This document shows positions 16,850 to 26,731 of a stretch of DNA of 64,000 nt, piece after piece; within the stretch, counting starts at the first letter, position 1, and each line of letters begins with the position of its first letter. This DNA comes from Pedobacter mendelii (GTDB lineage Bacteria > Bacteroidota > Bacteroidia > Sphingobacteriales > Sphingobacteriaceae). The notes under the pieces were generated by a model. It was not told the DNA's origin. It did no database searches and saw only the letters and a list, made by a program, of their open reading frames with translations. The position numbers and the translations under genes are program-made. The DNA is taken from positions 186,001-250,000 of the forward strand of contig NZ_BMDJ01000005.1 in assembly GCF_014635725.1 (NCBI RefSeq). Reading direction: 5' to 3'.

Positions 16850-17944
16850 TTATGTATTTGTTTTAAGCCACTTTTCTTTTAAGTATTTTCGTATTGGAAT
16901 ATCCAACATTACCATTACTAAATATGCAATAGCGATAAGCACTATAACTGATATAGGGATAATCCAAATCAGCAAGCTCATATCTGGCTTTATCGTCATA
17001 ACATAGGTAAGAAAAATCCACACGAACGGATAATGCGTCATATACAATGGGTATGAGATTTCTCCAGATAGTTGGCATAATTTTTTAATAGATGGTGATA
17101 AAGTAGCACCAGCACCTAGCGCAACTAACAATGGAAAATAAATTAAAACGATTACAGGTTCGGTTATCCAGTTAAAATCTTTAGAATAAGGCGTTAAAAA
17201 TGCTAAAAGCAATAAAATAGATATGCCTACAAATCCCAATTTATTCTTGATTATCCAATTGGAACGATAAACCAGCATTCCTGCTAAAAAGGAATAAAAA
17301 ACCCTGGCACCACCATCCCAAAAGGAAGCTCCACCCCATCCACCGGATAAATTGGTCGAGTTTATTGCAACATAAATAATTATTGAAGCTGCTATTAAAA
17401 CTAAAATCCATAAATATTTTTTTCCAATTTTGTACAGTACAATTATGTAAAGTATGTTCGCAATATATTCCCAAAATAACGACCAGCTAGGCGCATTTAG
17501 ATTAAACAAATTAAAAAATCGCTCCTCTACAACAGGATATGGAATAAGAAAAATTGAAGATAAAAATATCAGCGCAGTTTTACCAAAACCATAAATAGCG
17601 TATAAATTACTAAAAGGATCGAGTAGGAAAGTTAGCAAACCCAATATAGAACCAATTATAACTAATGGATGTAAACGAATAAGCCGAAGCTTAAAAAACT
17701 GTTTTAAGCCAATGTGTTTAGCTCTTGTATCGTAAGCATAAGCAATTACAAAACCAGAAAGGCAGAAAAAGAAATCTACAGCGAGATAACCGTGGGCGAT
17801 GAAATTATTAGAATAATCTAGAATCGCAATTTCCATGAAGTGAAAAATGACTACCGCTATTGCAGCTACACCTCTTAAACCATCAAGAATTTCGAAGTGT
17901 TTTTTAGTGTTTAGAAGTATTTGGTTTGTAGATTGTTCAATCAC
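16850..17944 (-). CDS. Acyltransferase family 3 (OafA/YrhL-type) membrane protein
   Basis: 364 residues and about ten hydrophobic segments. The family opening is clear: KKHFEILDGLRGVAAIAVVI followed by HF, with the conserved histidine, and later FFFCLSGFVIAYAYDTR and the LIRLHPLVIIG arginine block. These enzymes transfer acetyl or other acyl groups to sugars of lipopolysaccharide, exopolysaccharide or antibiotics at the inner membrane. The frame starts at GTG (17944); no closer ATG precedes the conserved region. No glycan synthesis genes are next to it, so the acceptor is unknown. Confidence 0.9.
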   Translation of the reverse strand: MIEQSTNQILLNTKKHFEILDGLRGVAAIAVVIFHFMEIAILDYSNNFIAHGYLAVDFFFCLSGFVIAYAYDTRAKHIGLKQFFKLRLIRLHPLVIIGSILGLLTFLLDPFSNLYAIYGFGKTALIFLSSIFLIPYPVVEERFFNLFNLNAPSWSLFWEYIANILYIIVLYKIGKKYLWILVLIAASIIIYVAINSTNLSGGWGGASFWDGGARVFYSFLAGMLVYRSNWIIKNKLGFVGISILLLLAFLTPYSKDFNWITEPVIVLIYFPLLVALGAGATLSPSIKKLCQLSGEISYPLYMTHYPFVWIFLTYVMTIKPDMSLLIWIIPISVIVLIAIAYLVMVMLDIPIRKYLKEKWLKTNT

Positions 17945-18035
17945 GCTGCATAAATTAAATTATTTTCAATGATAACCATTTTATGCAAGGCGGCAAAACC
18001 ATCACTTGTATGTTGCATAATAAGATTTAATAACC

Positions 18036-18071
18036 AAAAAAAAAACCTGCTCAAATTAATGAGCAGGCTTT
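18036..18071 (-). terminator. Intrinsic terminator after GLPGLI gene
   Basis: Minus-strand AAGCCTGCTC, loop ATTAATTT, GAGCAGGTT, then nine T, shortly after the stop at 18092. Confidence 0.85.
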
Positions 18072-18091
18072 AATAACTTTTCTCAATAATA

Positions 18092-19000
18092 TTATCCGCC
18101 AAAACCACGCACTACAACAGCACCACCTGGTCTGCCATTGCCGTTACCTCTAAAGCGTTTCATCATAGTTTCCATTTTGATTTTATATTCAGCTTCAGTA
18201 ATTGGGGTAGCTTTTTTCGGTGCAGTTACATCTTTAGTGCTAACGTTTCTATATTCGATACTTTTAGCAACTGTGTTAGTTCCTCTACCTTCAATAGCTA
18301 AAACAGTACCTTCTGTCCACATGTTAGGGTTTGGAGAAAAGTCAAAACCTAAATCTGTGGTGTACCAAATGTGCGTTTCTTCCGTAACATCTCTATCCAT
18401 ATCTAAAATTTTCATAGACCTGGTTGATTTTACAATTGCCTCGTGACAAGTTAAGCCGCAAATTTGTTTAGTTGCATCTGTTTTCAATACTTCAATTTTT
18501 GGCGGAACAACAGGTTTTACTTTAGTAGTATCATTTGGATTTTGATTTCTTCCCATACCACCTCCAAAACCTAAACCTGCAGTAGCATTTAGTTTTAAAC
18601 CGCTTTGCATTACATAAGTTGTATCGCTTAGGTCGAAAACCTCTACCAATTTTTTATCAGCAAAACTGTAATAATATTCTCTGTTACCACCGGCACCGCC
18701 AAAACCCCTCATCATTCGACCCATACCGCCACCGCCTCCACCTGCGCCGTTACTATCTTCAGTATCTTCAACAGGCATGTAACTTGCATTAGTTGCGTTA
18801 TAAAGTAATTCGAAGTTTGATTTACTACTTGATGGCATTCTAGCAGCCATTTGCTCTGGAATTTTAACACCACTTGCCGCCATCATTGCAGCAGGGTCGA
18901 TTGTAGTTTCAAATTGTATTGCTCCTGAAGTTTTCTTTTGTGCATTTGCTATTGTTGTAATAGACAAAACTCCCAATAAAGCGAAAATTATTTTTTTCAT
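18092..19000 (-). CDS. GLPGLI family secreted protein
   Basis: 302 residues with signal peptide MKKIIFALLGVLSITTIANAQ. The fold pattern GAIQFETTIDPAAMM, then a Gly-rich loop (GGGGGGMGRMMRGFGGAGG), KQICGLTCHEAIVKS and EETHIWYTTDLGFDFSPNP fits the Bacteroidota-specific GLPGLI family, named after a motif that is degenerate here. Two cysteines in CGLTCHEA may form a disulfide. Function is unknown; GLPGLI proteins are often exported and found near TonB receptors. Low-complexity Gly/Met/Arg segments in the middle and at the C-terminus are unusual. Monocistronic with a clear terminator. Confidence 0.8.
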   Translation of the reverse strand: MKKIIFALLGVLSITTIANAQKKTSGAIQFETTIDPAAMMAASGVKIPEQMAARMPSSSKSNFELLYNATNASYMPVEDTEDSNGAGGGGGGMGRMMRGFGGAGGNREYYYSFADKKLVEVFDLSDTTYVMQSGLKLNATAGLGFGGGMGRNQNPNDTTKVKPVVPPKIEVLKTDATKQICGLTCHEAIVKSTRSMKILDMDRDVTEETHIWYTTDLGFDFSPNPNMWTEGTVLAIEGRGTNTVAKSIEYRNVSTKDVTAPKKATPITEAEYKIKMETMMKRFRGNGNGRPGGAVVVRGFGG

Positions 19001-19194
19001 CCTGTTTATATTTTGATTTCTAATTGTGATGAAGCCATCATGATTTTATTTTAAAAACCATTAGGGTTTCATTTGTTCTATGTTTTGTTGTTTAGATACG
19101 AAAGGTTAAAAAAGGTTTAACAAAGGTGTTATAGATTAAACGCTAAACTTGTTAAAAATTGTTAAATGCTTGTAAATCAGAGGTAATAATCTTG

Positions 19195-19932
19195 TTAATA
19201 TTCAGTACTCTCCAGCCAGCCATTACATAAAACATCAACAATGTGCATGGTTTTAATTGGAAGATTGTTTTTATCGATATAACCTTGAAGATGTAAAAGG
19301 CATGATAAATCTGTAGAAATAATATAATCGGCATTTTGAGCCATTGCATGATTAACTTTTTGCTCGGCCATTGCGGATGAAATCGCATCGAACTTTACAG
19401 CAAATGTGCCCCCGAAACCACAGCACATATCAGTATCTTCCATTTCAAGCATTTCTAAACCATGAACTTTTGATAGCAATTGACGAGGCTCATCTTTAAT
19501 TTTACATTCTCGTAGTGCACTGCAAGAATCGTGGTAAACGGCTTTCCCCTCTAATTCAGCACCGAAATAATCTTTTTTTGCTACATTAACAAGAAAATCA
19601 GAAAGCTCCCAGATGTTGGATTGTAAACTTCTACATTTGTTGTGTACAATTGTATTGGTAAATAAATCGTTAAAACCACCTTTAACCATTCCTACGCAAG
19701 ACGCTGATGGAGCTACAACGTAGGTGTTTTCAGTAAAATCATTCAAGAATTTTGTTCCAACTTCTTTAGCTTCATCCCAGTAACCGGCATTGTAAGCCGG
19801 CTGACCGCAACAGGTTTGTTTTGAGTTGTATGACACTTTACAGCCCGACTTCTCTAATAATCTTAAAGTATTAAATGCGGTTTCGGGATATAACTGGTCG
19901 ACAAAACAGGGAACAAACAATTCTACTTTCAT
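19195..19932 (-). CDS. LutA/YkgE-like (Fe-S)-binding oxidoreductase subunit
   Basis: 245 residues with two cysteine-rich CCG domains (DUF224): FVPCFVDQLYPE with TCCGQPAYNAG in the first half and CSALRECKI with DTDMCCGFGGTFAVKF in the second. This is the pattern of LutA, GlcF and heterodisulfide-reductase-like subunits; LutA works with LutB and LutC in lactate oxidation. No lutB or lutC gene is nearby, so it is an orphan in this window. It follows the UMF1 transporter gene by 21 bases and is probably cotranscribed. The family call is confident, the pathway is not. Confidence 0.85.
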   Translation of the reverse strand: MKVELFVPCFVDQLYPETAFNTLRLLEKSGCKVSYNSKQTCCGQPAYNAGYWDEAKEVGTKFLNDFTENTYVVAPSASCVGMVKGGFNDLFTNTIVHNKCRSLQSNIWELSDFLVNVAKKDYFGAELEGKAVYHDSCSALRECKIKDEPRQLLSKVHGLEMLEMEDTDMCCGFGGTFAVKFDAISSAMAEQKVNHAMAQNADYIISTDLSCLLHLQGYIDKNNLPIKTMHIVDVLCNGWLESTEY

Positions 19933-19953
19933 AATTTTTTTCAGAGCACAAAC

Positions 19954-21261
19954 TTACAATTTTACTAATTCTTTGCGTTCTGTTTTTTTCAATAGTGCTA
20001 AAAACACTAAACCAACAATAAAAAATGATGCCAATGCGATAATAGAGAAACGGATATTTCCTGTTAAATCTTCAATGTATGCAAAACTGAAAAGCCCAAT
20101 TACAATGGCTAGTTTTTCGGTAACATCATAGAAACTGAAAAATGAAGTTGAATCAAGTGTGTTTTGCGGCAAATATTTGGAATACGTAGAGCGAGATAAA
20201 GATTGAATACCGCCCATGATTAAACCAACAATAGCTGCTAAGGAATAAAACTGGTATTCGTTCGTGATGTTATACCCGTAAACGCAGCAACCAATCCAGA
20301 TGACAACAACCATCATTAGCACGTTAACATTACCCCATTTTTTCGCTAAGAACGACATCAACAATGCGCCCGGAATGGCTACCAACTGGATAATTAAAAT
20401 TACAGCGATGAGTTTTGCTGTTCCAAGTTTTAATGTTTTCTCTGCAAAGCCAGCCGCCGCCAACATAATCGTTTGTACACCCATGGAATAGAAAAAGAAG
20501 GAAAGCAAAAATCCTTTCAGCTTTTTAATTTGCTTTAACTGTTCCCAAACTTTAGCCAACTCGCTAAATCCATCTTTTATAATATTTGTGGATACCTTAT
20601 CCGTCTGTGGTTTTCCATTGGGCAATACCGAAAATGGAATTTGCGAAAATGCTATCCACCACACACCGACTAAAAGAAATGATAATCTCGGTGGGAATGA
20701 TGCATCAACAATACCGAACCATTCAGGCTTCAATACAAATAAGAAACACACCAACTGCAATACTACAGAACCAATATATCCATAAGAAAAACCCTGAGCA
20801 CTAACCCTATCCTGATGTTCTTCAGTTGCAATTTCTGGCAAATAGGAATTACTAAACAAAACACCGCCAATGTAACCCATTGCTGCCAATGCAAAAAAGA
20901 TAATGCTCATTTCTAGCGTATCCAACTTAAAGAAATAAAGTGCCATACAGGCCAAACCACCCATGTAGGTGAAAAATTTCATGAATGATTTTTTATTGCC
21001 TCTTCTATCCGCAATTGATGATAAAATTGGCAAGGCAAAAGACATAATTAAATAAGCAAAAGACAATGCATAGTTGGATAGCGAAGTGTTTACAAAGGTT
21101 CTTCCGAAAAACTCAACCTTATCGCCATGTTCTTTTGTTGTGGTAATAATGGTGTAATATGCCGGAAAAATAGTTGATGTAATGACCAAATTATAGGCCG
21201 AGTTTGCCCAATCGAAGAAAGCCCAAGAGCGGATGGTTTTCTTATTGTTTTTTTCTATCAT
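19954..21261 (-). CDS. UMF1-family MFS transporter
   Basis: 435 residues from the ATG at 21261 (MIEKNNKK); a 14-codon upstream extension starts at GTG and is unlikely. RSWAFFDWANSAYNLVITST is the hallmark of the UMF1/Atg22-like major facilitator family, followed by about twelve hydrophobic helices and the loop GGIQSLSRSTYSKYLPQ. Relatives export amino acids from vacuoles in fungi; bacterial substrates are unknown. A promoter box TAGTTTTG at 21380-21387 predicts a leader of about 115 bases that contains a small palindrome. Likely forms an operon with the LutA-like gene. Confidence 0.87.
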   Translation of the reverse strand: MIEKNNKKTIRSWAFFDWANSAYNLVITSTIFPAYYTIITTTKEHGDKVEFFGRTFVNTSLSNYALSFAYLIMSFALPILSSIADRRGNKKSFMKFFTYMGGLACMALYFFKLDTLEMSIIFFALAAMGYIGGVLFSNSYLPEIATEEHQDRVSAQGFSYGYIGSVVLQLVCFLFVLKPEWFGIVDASFPPRLSFLLVGVWWIAFSQIPFSVLPNGKPQTDKVSTNIIKDGFSELAKVWEQLKQIKKLKGFLLSFFFYSMGVQTIMLAAAGFAEKTLKLGTAKLIAVILIIQLVAIPGALLMSFLAKKWGNVNVLMMVVVIWIGCCVYGYNITNEYQFYSLAAIVGLIMGGIQSLSRSTYSKYLPQNTLDSTSFFSFYDVTEKLAIVIGLFSFAYIEDLTGNIRFSIIALASFFIVGLVFLALLKKTERKELVKL

Positions 21262-21308
21262 TTGTTTTTTCGCTTCGCGGATGATTACATTAATTAGCGC
21301 CACACCAA

Positions 21309-21327
21309 CCCTCCTAAGAACGGAGGG
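21309..21327. repeat. Short palindrome (CCCTCC...GGAGGG)
   Basis: CCCTCC, loop TAAGAAC, GGAGGG in the leader of the UMF1 gene. It resembles the G/C-box palindromes around purE at 32.3-32.4 kb and may belong to the same dispersed family. Confidence 0.4.
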
Positions 21328-21379
21328 AGAGCAAAGCGATTAAATTATTTTTTTAGATTTCGCCAATAGTTACTGTTCA

Positions 21380-21387
21380 CAAAACTA
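21380..21387 (-). promoter_or_regulatory. -7 promoter box for UMF1-lutA unit
   Basis: Minus-strand TAGTTTTG fits TAnnTTTG, in the gap between recQ (stop at 21455) and the UMF1 gene. No good -33 element is seen. Confidence 0.4.
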
Positions 21388-21454
21388 ACATTTTATTGAC
21401 AATTTAAGACGCATCTTCATACCATATCCCCTCATCCATTTTAACATTTTCCAT

Positions 21455-23347
21455 TTACAAGTAGTATTTCTTCCCATCAGTTTTAATCTTGCCTGCATCT
21501 AAAAGTTCGCGAATTGCTTCAATCCTTTCCATTTCTGAGCCGTTATTAATATTAGTAACCAAATCATCTAAACTTAAAGGTTGCTGCTGAAGCAACGAAA
21601 TGATTTCAAACTCAATTTCATCACTCATTTGTAATTCGTTCTCTGCTCGTTTTTCAGCTAAGCAAACATCACAAACGCCACATTTTGTTGCGATGTGTTC
21701 ATCAAAATAGTTGAGCAATTGAATACTGCGACATTTATTTGTTGTAGTATAGGCAATCACTGCATTAACTTGGTTTAGGAGAATTTCTTTCCTAAGCTCA
21801 AGATATTTCACATCTAAGTCAAAATGTTCCATATCAATCCTTGGGCGAACATATTGCAATTGCGGTTGGTCGGTTTGTTGAATATAGGTTAGCATTTCTA
21901 TCGACTGTAATTTGTTAAGCAAGGCGATTACATCTTTAAAAGATATTCCTAATTTTTTAGCTAAATCTGCCTCATTTAGTTTAACAAAACCATCAAAAGC
22001 ACCACCGTAAGAACGGAGTATGGTCTTGATAACCCCATCATAAGCTTTATTTTCGATCTGGAAACGATAAACATCTTCATGACCAACAATAAACATCAGC
22101 CTTGATGGCAAGAAAACACTTTCTGACAATGTAATGTAGCCATCATGCTCCAAAAATTTTAAAGCCGAAATTGTTTTTAAAACACTAATATTAAATCTCT
22201 TGCAGAAATCAGCTATATCAAAAGTAAAAGTCAGACCCTCACCCGCCCCAAAAGCCAACTGGAAGTAATTTCCTAAGTAATGATATACCTTTCTAATTTC
22301 ATCCGGTGATGGAAAGCTATTGATATATCTTGATTCTAAACTTAAAACATCAGAATTGTTGGCGAGTAGAACGGCATAACTTCGCTTTTCATCACGACCT
22401 GCTCTTCCTGCTTCTTGATAATATGCTTCTAAACTTTCTGGTAAATCTAAATGTACAACGAAACGAACATCAGCTTTATCAATGCCCATCCCGAATGCAT
22501 TTGTAGATACCATAATTCGTGTTTTATTCAGTTTCCAGTCTTCTTGCTTTTGAAAACGAATATCTCTTTCCAAACCTGCATGATAAAAATCTGCTTTTAT
22601 TTGATTGCGATTGAGAAAGTTTGAAATTTCAGCAGTTTCTCGCCGGTTACGAACGTAAACCAATCCTGTTCCCTTTACATTTCTGCAGATATCGATCAGT
22701 TTTTTATATTTGTCTTCTTGCCCGAAAACGACATAGCTTAAATTATCTCGAGCGAAACTTTTAACAAAAACCTGTGGATTTTGCATCTCCAGTTTTTCTA
22801 CAATATCTTTACGAACAAAATCCGTTGCTGTAGCCGTAAGTGCCAAGACAGTTACATCAGGAAGAACTTCTCTTAGTTTGGAAATTTGCTGATAAGGAGG
22901 CCGAAAATCATATCCCCACTGCGAAATACAATGTGCCTCATCTACAGCAATCAGATTAACATTCATGTAAGAAATCCTAACACGAACCAAATCGGAAAGT
23001 AAACGTTCAGGAGATAGGTACAGGAATTTAATTTTGCCATAAATGCAGTTATCTAAAAGAATATCGATTTCTCGTTTACCCATTCCTGCATAAATCGCGA
23101 TAGCTTCAATTCCTTTCGATTTTAGGTTTTCGACCTGGTCTTTCATCAGGGCGATAAGCGGAGAAACTACTATACAAATCCCCTCTTTAACCAAAGCAGG
23201 AACTTGGAAACAAATAGATTTGCCTCCGCCTGTTGGCAAAAGTGCCAGACTATCTTTTCCCTCTAAAACCGAAGTAATTATATCTTGCTGTAGCGGCCTA
23301 AAAGCTTGGTGCCCCCAATATTTTTGTAAAATCTCTATTGCTGTCAT
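21455..23347 (-). CDS. recQ: ATP-dependent DNA helicase RecQ
   Basis: 630 residues. Superfamily 2 motifs are intact: the RecQ motif 0 with FRPLQQDII, Walker A LLPTGGGKS, DEAHCISQWGYDFRP, ALTATAT and the QEAGRAGRDEKR motif VI. The RecQ-C zinc site is present as CRSIQLLNYF and CGVCDVC, followed by a winged helix. The C-terminal 40 residues form a helical segment rather than a clear HRDC domain, so this is an HRDC-less form. It unwinds DNA in recombination and fork repair. Start ATG at 23347 with box TAGTTTTG at 23361-23368 giving a leader of about ten bases. Confidence 0.95.
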   Translation of the reverse strand: MTAIEILQKYWGHQAFRPLQQDIITSVLEGKDSLALLPTGGGKSICFQVPALVKEGICIVVSPLIALMKDQVENLKSKGIEAIAIYAGMGKREIDILLDNCIYGKIKFLYLSPERLLSDLVRVRISYMNVNLIAVDEAHCISQWGYDFRPPYQQISKLREVLPDVTVLALTATATDFVRKDIVEKLEMQNPQVFVKSFARDNLSYVVFGQEDKYKKLIDICRNVKGTGLVYVRNRRETAEISNFLNRNQIKADFYHAGLERDIRFQKQEDWKLNKTRIMVSTNAFGMGIDKADVRFVVHLDLPESLEAYYQEAGRAGRDEKRSYAVLLANNSDVLSLESRYINSFPSPDEIRKVYHYLGNYFQLAFGAGEGLTFTFDIADFCKRFNISVLKTISALKFLEHDGYITLSESVFLPSRLMFIVGHEDVYRFQIENKAYDGVIKTILRSYGGAFDGFVKLNEADLAKKLGISFKDVIALLNKLQSIEMLTYIQQTDQPQLQYVRPRIDMEHFDLDVKYLELRKEILLNQVNAVIAYTTTNKCRSIQLLNYFDEHIATKCGVCDVCLAEKRAENELQMSDEIEFEIISLLQQQPLSLDDLVTNINNGSEMERIEAIRELLDAGKIKTDGKKYYL

Positions 23348-23360
23348 AAATCGGCAGTAT

Positions 23361-23368
23361 CAAAACTA
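23361..23368 (-). promoter_or_regulatory. -7 promoter box for recQ
   Basis: Minus-strand TAGTTTTG matches TAnnTTTG, 13 bases before the recQ ATG. The -33 region is weak. Confidence 0.4.
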
Positions 23369-23419
23369 TAAAAAAGCTATTGATATTGCTAAATTGCGCC
23401 ACAATTAATTAAAATTTAG

Positions 23420-26400
23420 ATGAAACAACTCTATTTTCTATTTGCACTTTCGCTTTTATTTTTCGCCTCCAACGCCCAGGAAAAAAAATGGGATATAGAA
23501 AAATTTCAGGGAACTACTAAAAACTTTAATTTAAATACAGATGAAGGCACTTGGATGAACCTTGATGTTAGTGCCGACGGACAAGAAATAGTTTTTGATT
23601 TATTGGGCGATATTTACACCCTGCCAATCACGGGTGGCCAAGCGAAGTTGATTAGCGGCGGAATTGCTTATGATGTACAACCAAGGTTTAGCCCTAACGG
23701 AAAATATATTTCATACACCAGCGATAAAAGCGGTGGCGATAACATTTGGATAATGAACAGAGATGGTTCTGGTAAGAAACAAATTACGAAAGAGAGTTTC
23801 AGGTTGTTAAATAATGCCACTTGGATGCCAAATAGTGAATATATTGTAGCTAGAAAACATTTCACGGCTGGCCGTTCATTAGGTGCAGGCGAAATGTGGA
23901 TGTACAGTATAAATGGTGGTGATGGTGTTCAGTTAACAAAGCGCAAAAACGACCAGCAAGATGCAGGAGAACCAAATGTTTCGCCTGATGGAAGATATGT
24001 TTATTTCAGCGAAGATGTTACTCCAGGACCAAATTTCGAATATAGTAAAGACCCAAACGGAACCATTTACGCCATTCGTCAGTTGGATTTAACTACCGGC
24101 AAATTAAATACCTTAATTAATGAACAAGGTGGCGCTTGCCGACCGCAGGTTTCGCCTGATGGAAATTTAATTGCCTTTGTAAAGCGTGTTCGTTTGAAAT
24201 CGACATTGTATGTTCAGAATATAAAAACTGGTGAAGAGTGGCCTGTAAACGAAGATTTATCTCATGACCAGCAAGAAACTTGGGCTATTTTTGGTGTTTA
24301 CCCTAACTTTGCCTGGACACCAGATAGCAAGAGTTTAGTTTTTTATGCTAAAGGAAAAATCAGAAAAACCGAAATTGGTAATTTAATTACTTCAACTATT
24401 CCATTTCAAGCAAATACTGTTCAAACCGTTCAGCAAGCCCTACATTTTGAGCAACAAGTCTTCAATACCAATTTTTCAGCTAAAATGTTAAGGCAGCTAA
24501 CAACATCGCCTGATGGAAAAATAGTTGTTTTCAATGCAGCTGGTTTTATTTATAAACAAGAGTTGCCAAATGGCACACCCGAAAGATTAACTAATGGATT
24601 AGATCTTGAATTTGAACCAAGTTTCAGTCCTGATGGAAAGTTTGTAATTTATACAACCTGGAGCGATGAACTTCGTGGTGCAATAAAAAGAACCGATTTA
24701 AAATCAGGAAAAACGATCACTTTAAGCGATGAAAAAGGCTTTTACTATTCTCCTCAATATTCAACAAAAGGTGATAAAATCGTTTTCAGAAAAGGAAGTG
24801 GAAACGATGTTTTAGGTTATAATTATGGTAGAGGAACTGGAATTTTCGTTATGCCTGCAAACGGTGGTTCAAAAATTTTAATATCTGAAAATGGCATTAA
24901 ACCATCTTTCAATAATACCGATACAAGAATTTATTTTCAAAGTTATGCTGAAGGTAAAAAAGCCTTAAAAAGTATTGATTTAAACGGCGCGAATGAAAGA
25001 ACACATTTTACATCTCAATATGCAAATCAGTTTGTTATTAGCCCTGATAACAAATGGCTGGCCTTCAACGAATTGTTTAATATTTACATCACGCCAATGA
25101 TAAATATTGGAACCGCTCAGGATGCTTCGGCTGTAAATAAAGCCATTCCTGTTGCAAAAGTAACTACGGATGGTGGAACATACATGCAATGGAGCGCAGA
25201 TAGCAGAACCCTACATTGGACATTAGGCCCGAAATATTTTACTATTGATGTAAACAGTGCTTTCAATTTCGATGGTTCTACACCTAAAACTCAAGCCAAC
25301 TCAGTTGATATTAACTTAACTTTAAAAAGCGACATACCAACTGGAATTGTGGCGCTAAAAGGTGCGAGAATAATCTCGATGAAAGGAGATGAAGTAATTG
25401 AAAACGGAACGATTTTAACTGATGGAAATAAAATTACAGCAATTGGAAAAGCTGATGCGGTAAACATCCCTACAAACGCAAAGGTTATTGACGTGAATGG
25501 AAAAACCATTATGCCAGGAATAATTGATGTTCATGCACATTTACGTACCAGCCCTGATGGAATTTCGCCGCAAAGTGATTGGAGTTATATGGCCAATTTA
25601 GCTTTCGGTGTCACTACTGCTCACGATCCATCGAGCAATACAGAAATGGTTTTCAGTCAGAGCGAAATGCTCAAAGCTGGTAGAATGGTTGGTCCCAGGG
25701 TTTATTCTACTGGTTCAATTTTATATGGTGCGGATGGCGATTTCAAAGTTGTCATCAATAGTTTAGATGATGCTCTTGCAAACTTGAAAAGACTTCAATC
25801 TGTCGGTGCATTTTCAGTTAAATCCTACAATCAACCACGAAGAGAGCAACGCCAGCAAATTTTAGAAGCTGCCCGCCAATTAAAAATGGAAGTTGTGCCA
25901 GAAGGCGGTTCGACGTTTTTCCACAACATGAATATGATAGTTGATGGACATACCGGAATTGAGCACAGCATTCCGGTTTTGCCTGTTTATAAAGATGTAA
26001 CCACACTTTGGAATAATACTTCTGTAGGTTACACACCGACCCTAATTGTGGCTTATGGCGGTCAGTGGGGTGAAAATTACTGGTACGATAGAACAAATGT
26101 TTGGGAAAATGAAAAGTTAATGACTTACACGCCACGTTCGATTATTGATGCCAGAGCAAGACGTAGAACAACTTCAGAATACAGCGATTACAACCACATC
26201 GATATAGCAAAGGCGGCGAAACAAATTGCTAATGGTGGTACAAAAGTTAACCTTGGTGCTCACGGACAAATACAAGGTTTAGGTGCGCATTGGGAATTGT
26301 GGATGTTTGTTCAGGGTGGTTTTACACCAATTCAAGCCATTCGAAATGCTACATTAAATGGAGCACATTATTTAGGCATGGATAGGGAAATTGGTTCGTT

Positions 26401-26647
26401 AGAAGTTGGGAAACTAGCTGATTTAGTTATTATGGATGCGAATCCTTTGAATGATATCCGCAATTCTGAAAAAATAAAGTATGTAATGATTAATGGCCGT
26501 TTATACGATAGTGCAACTATGAACGAGGTCGGAATAAGAGAAAAAATTCGTGGTAAATTGTGGTTTGAAAATGCAAGAGGTAATGGTTTTGTTGTACCAA
26601 ATGGCGAGTCAGAAACCTGGACATATACGGTTCCGCATTGCGATTAA
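23420..26647 (+). CDS. Secreted TolB-like propeller/amidohydrolase fusion
   Basis: 1075 residues with signal peptide MKQLYFLFALSLLFFASNAQ. Residues 40-620 hold repeated TolB/WD40-like (PD40) blades, recognisable from recurring SPDGKY/SPDGK and YTSDKSGGDNIW motifs. Residues 640-1060 form a metal-dependent amidohydrolase: GIIDVHAHLR (about 705) supplies the first metal histidines, DGHTGIEHS a later one, and GGTKVNLGAHGQ plus the GSLEVGKLADLVIMD closing block complete the imidazolonepropionase-like domain. The architecture is common in Bacteroidota; substrates are thought to be peptides or cyclic amides, but none is proven here. Monocistronic, divergent from recQ. Confidence 0.9.
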   Translation: MKQLYFLFALSLLFFASNAQEKKWDIEKFQGTTKNFNLNTDEGTWMNLDVSADGQEIVFDLLGDIYTLPITGGQAKLISGGIAYDVQPRFSPNGKYISYTSDKSGGDNIWIMNRDGSGKKQITKESFRLLNNATWMPNSEYIVARKHFTAGRSLGAGEMWMYSINGGDGVQLTKRKNDQQDAGEPNVSPDGRYVYFSEDVTPGPNFEYSKDPNGTIYAIRQLDLTTGKLNTLINEQGGACRPQVSPDGNLIAFVKRVRLKSTLYVQNIKTGEEWPVNEDLSHDQQETWAIFGVYPNFAWTPDSKSLVFYAKGKIRKTEIGNLITSTIPFQANTVQTVQQALHFEQQVFNTNFSAKMLRQLTTSPDGKIVVFNAAGFIYKQELPNGTPERLTNGLDLEFEPSFSPDGKFVIYTTWSDELRGAIKRTDLKSGKTITLSDEKGFYYSPQYSTKGDKIVFRKGSGNDVLGYNYGRGTGIFVMPANGGSKILISENGIKPSFNNTDTRIYFQSYAEGKKALKSIDLNGANERTHFTSQYANQFVISPDNKWLAFNELFNIYITPMINIGTAQDASAVNKAIPVAKVTTDGGTYMQWSADSRTLHWTLGPKYFTIDVNSAFNFDGSTPKTQANSVDINLTLKSDIPTGIVALKGARIISMKGDEVIENGTILTDGNKITAIGKADAVNIPTNAKVIDVNGKTIMPGIIDVHAHLRTSPDGISPQSDWSYMANLAFGVTTAHDPSSNTEMVFSQSEMLKAGRMVGPRVYSTGSILYGADGDFKVVINSLDDALANLKRLQSVGAFSVKSYNQPRREQRQQILEAARQLKMEVVPEGGSTFFHNMNMIVDGHTGIEHSIPVLPVYKDVTTLWNNTSVGYTPTLIVAYGGQWGENYWYDRTNVWENEKLMTYTPRSIIDARARRRTTSEYSDYNHIDIAKAAKQIANGGTKVNLGAHGQIQGLGAHWELWMFVQGGFTPIQAIRNATLNGAHYLGMDREIGSLEVGKLADLVIMDANPLNDIRNSEKIKYVMINGRLYDSATMNEVGIREKIRGKLWFENARGNGFVVPNGESETWTYTVPHCD

Positions 26648-26660
26648 CAGATGTTTCTGC

Positions 26661-26719
26661 CATATAAGGAATGTAAGAGAAATAAGTCTTTGAGCTTAAA
26701 TGAATCTTATATTTCTTAT
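26661..26719. repeat. Imperfect palindrome between convergent genes
   Basis: CCATATAAGGAATGTAAGA and TCTTATATTTCTTATGTGG are inverted with three mismatches. It lies between the convergent amidohydrolase and radical SAM genes, can form a long hairpin and may serve as a terminator in both directions. The ATAAG/CTTAT repetition resembles dispersed intergenic elements of this family. Confidence 0.5.
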
Positions 26720-26731
26720 GTGGTTGCTTTA

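Noticed and set aside
19085..19130. Three tandem AAAGGTT-like units upstream of the GLPGLI gene
   Set aside because: Short and imperfect in AT-rich DNA; could be chance. No protein family known to me binds such a site.
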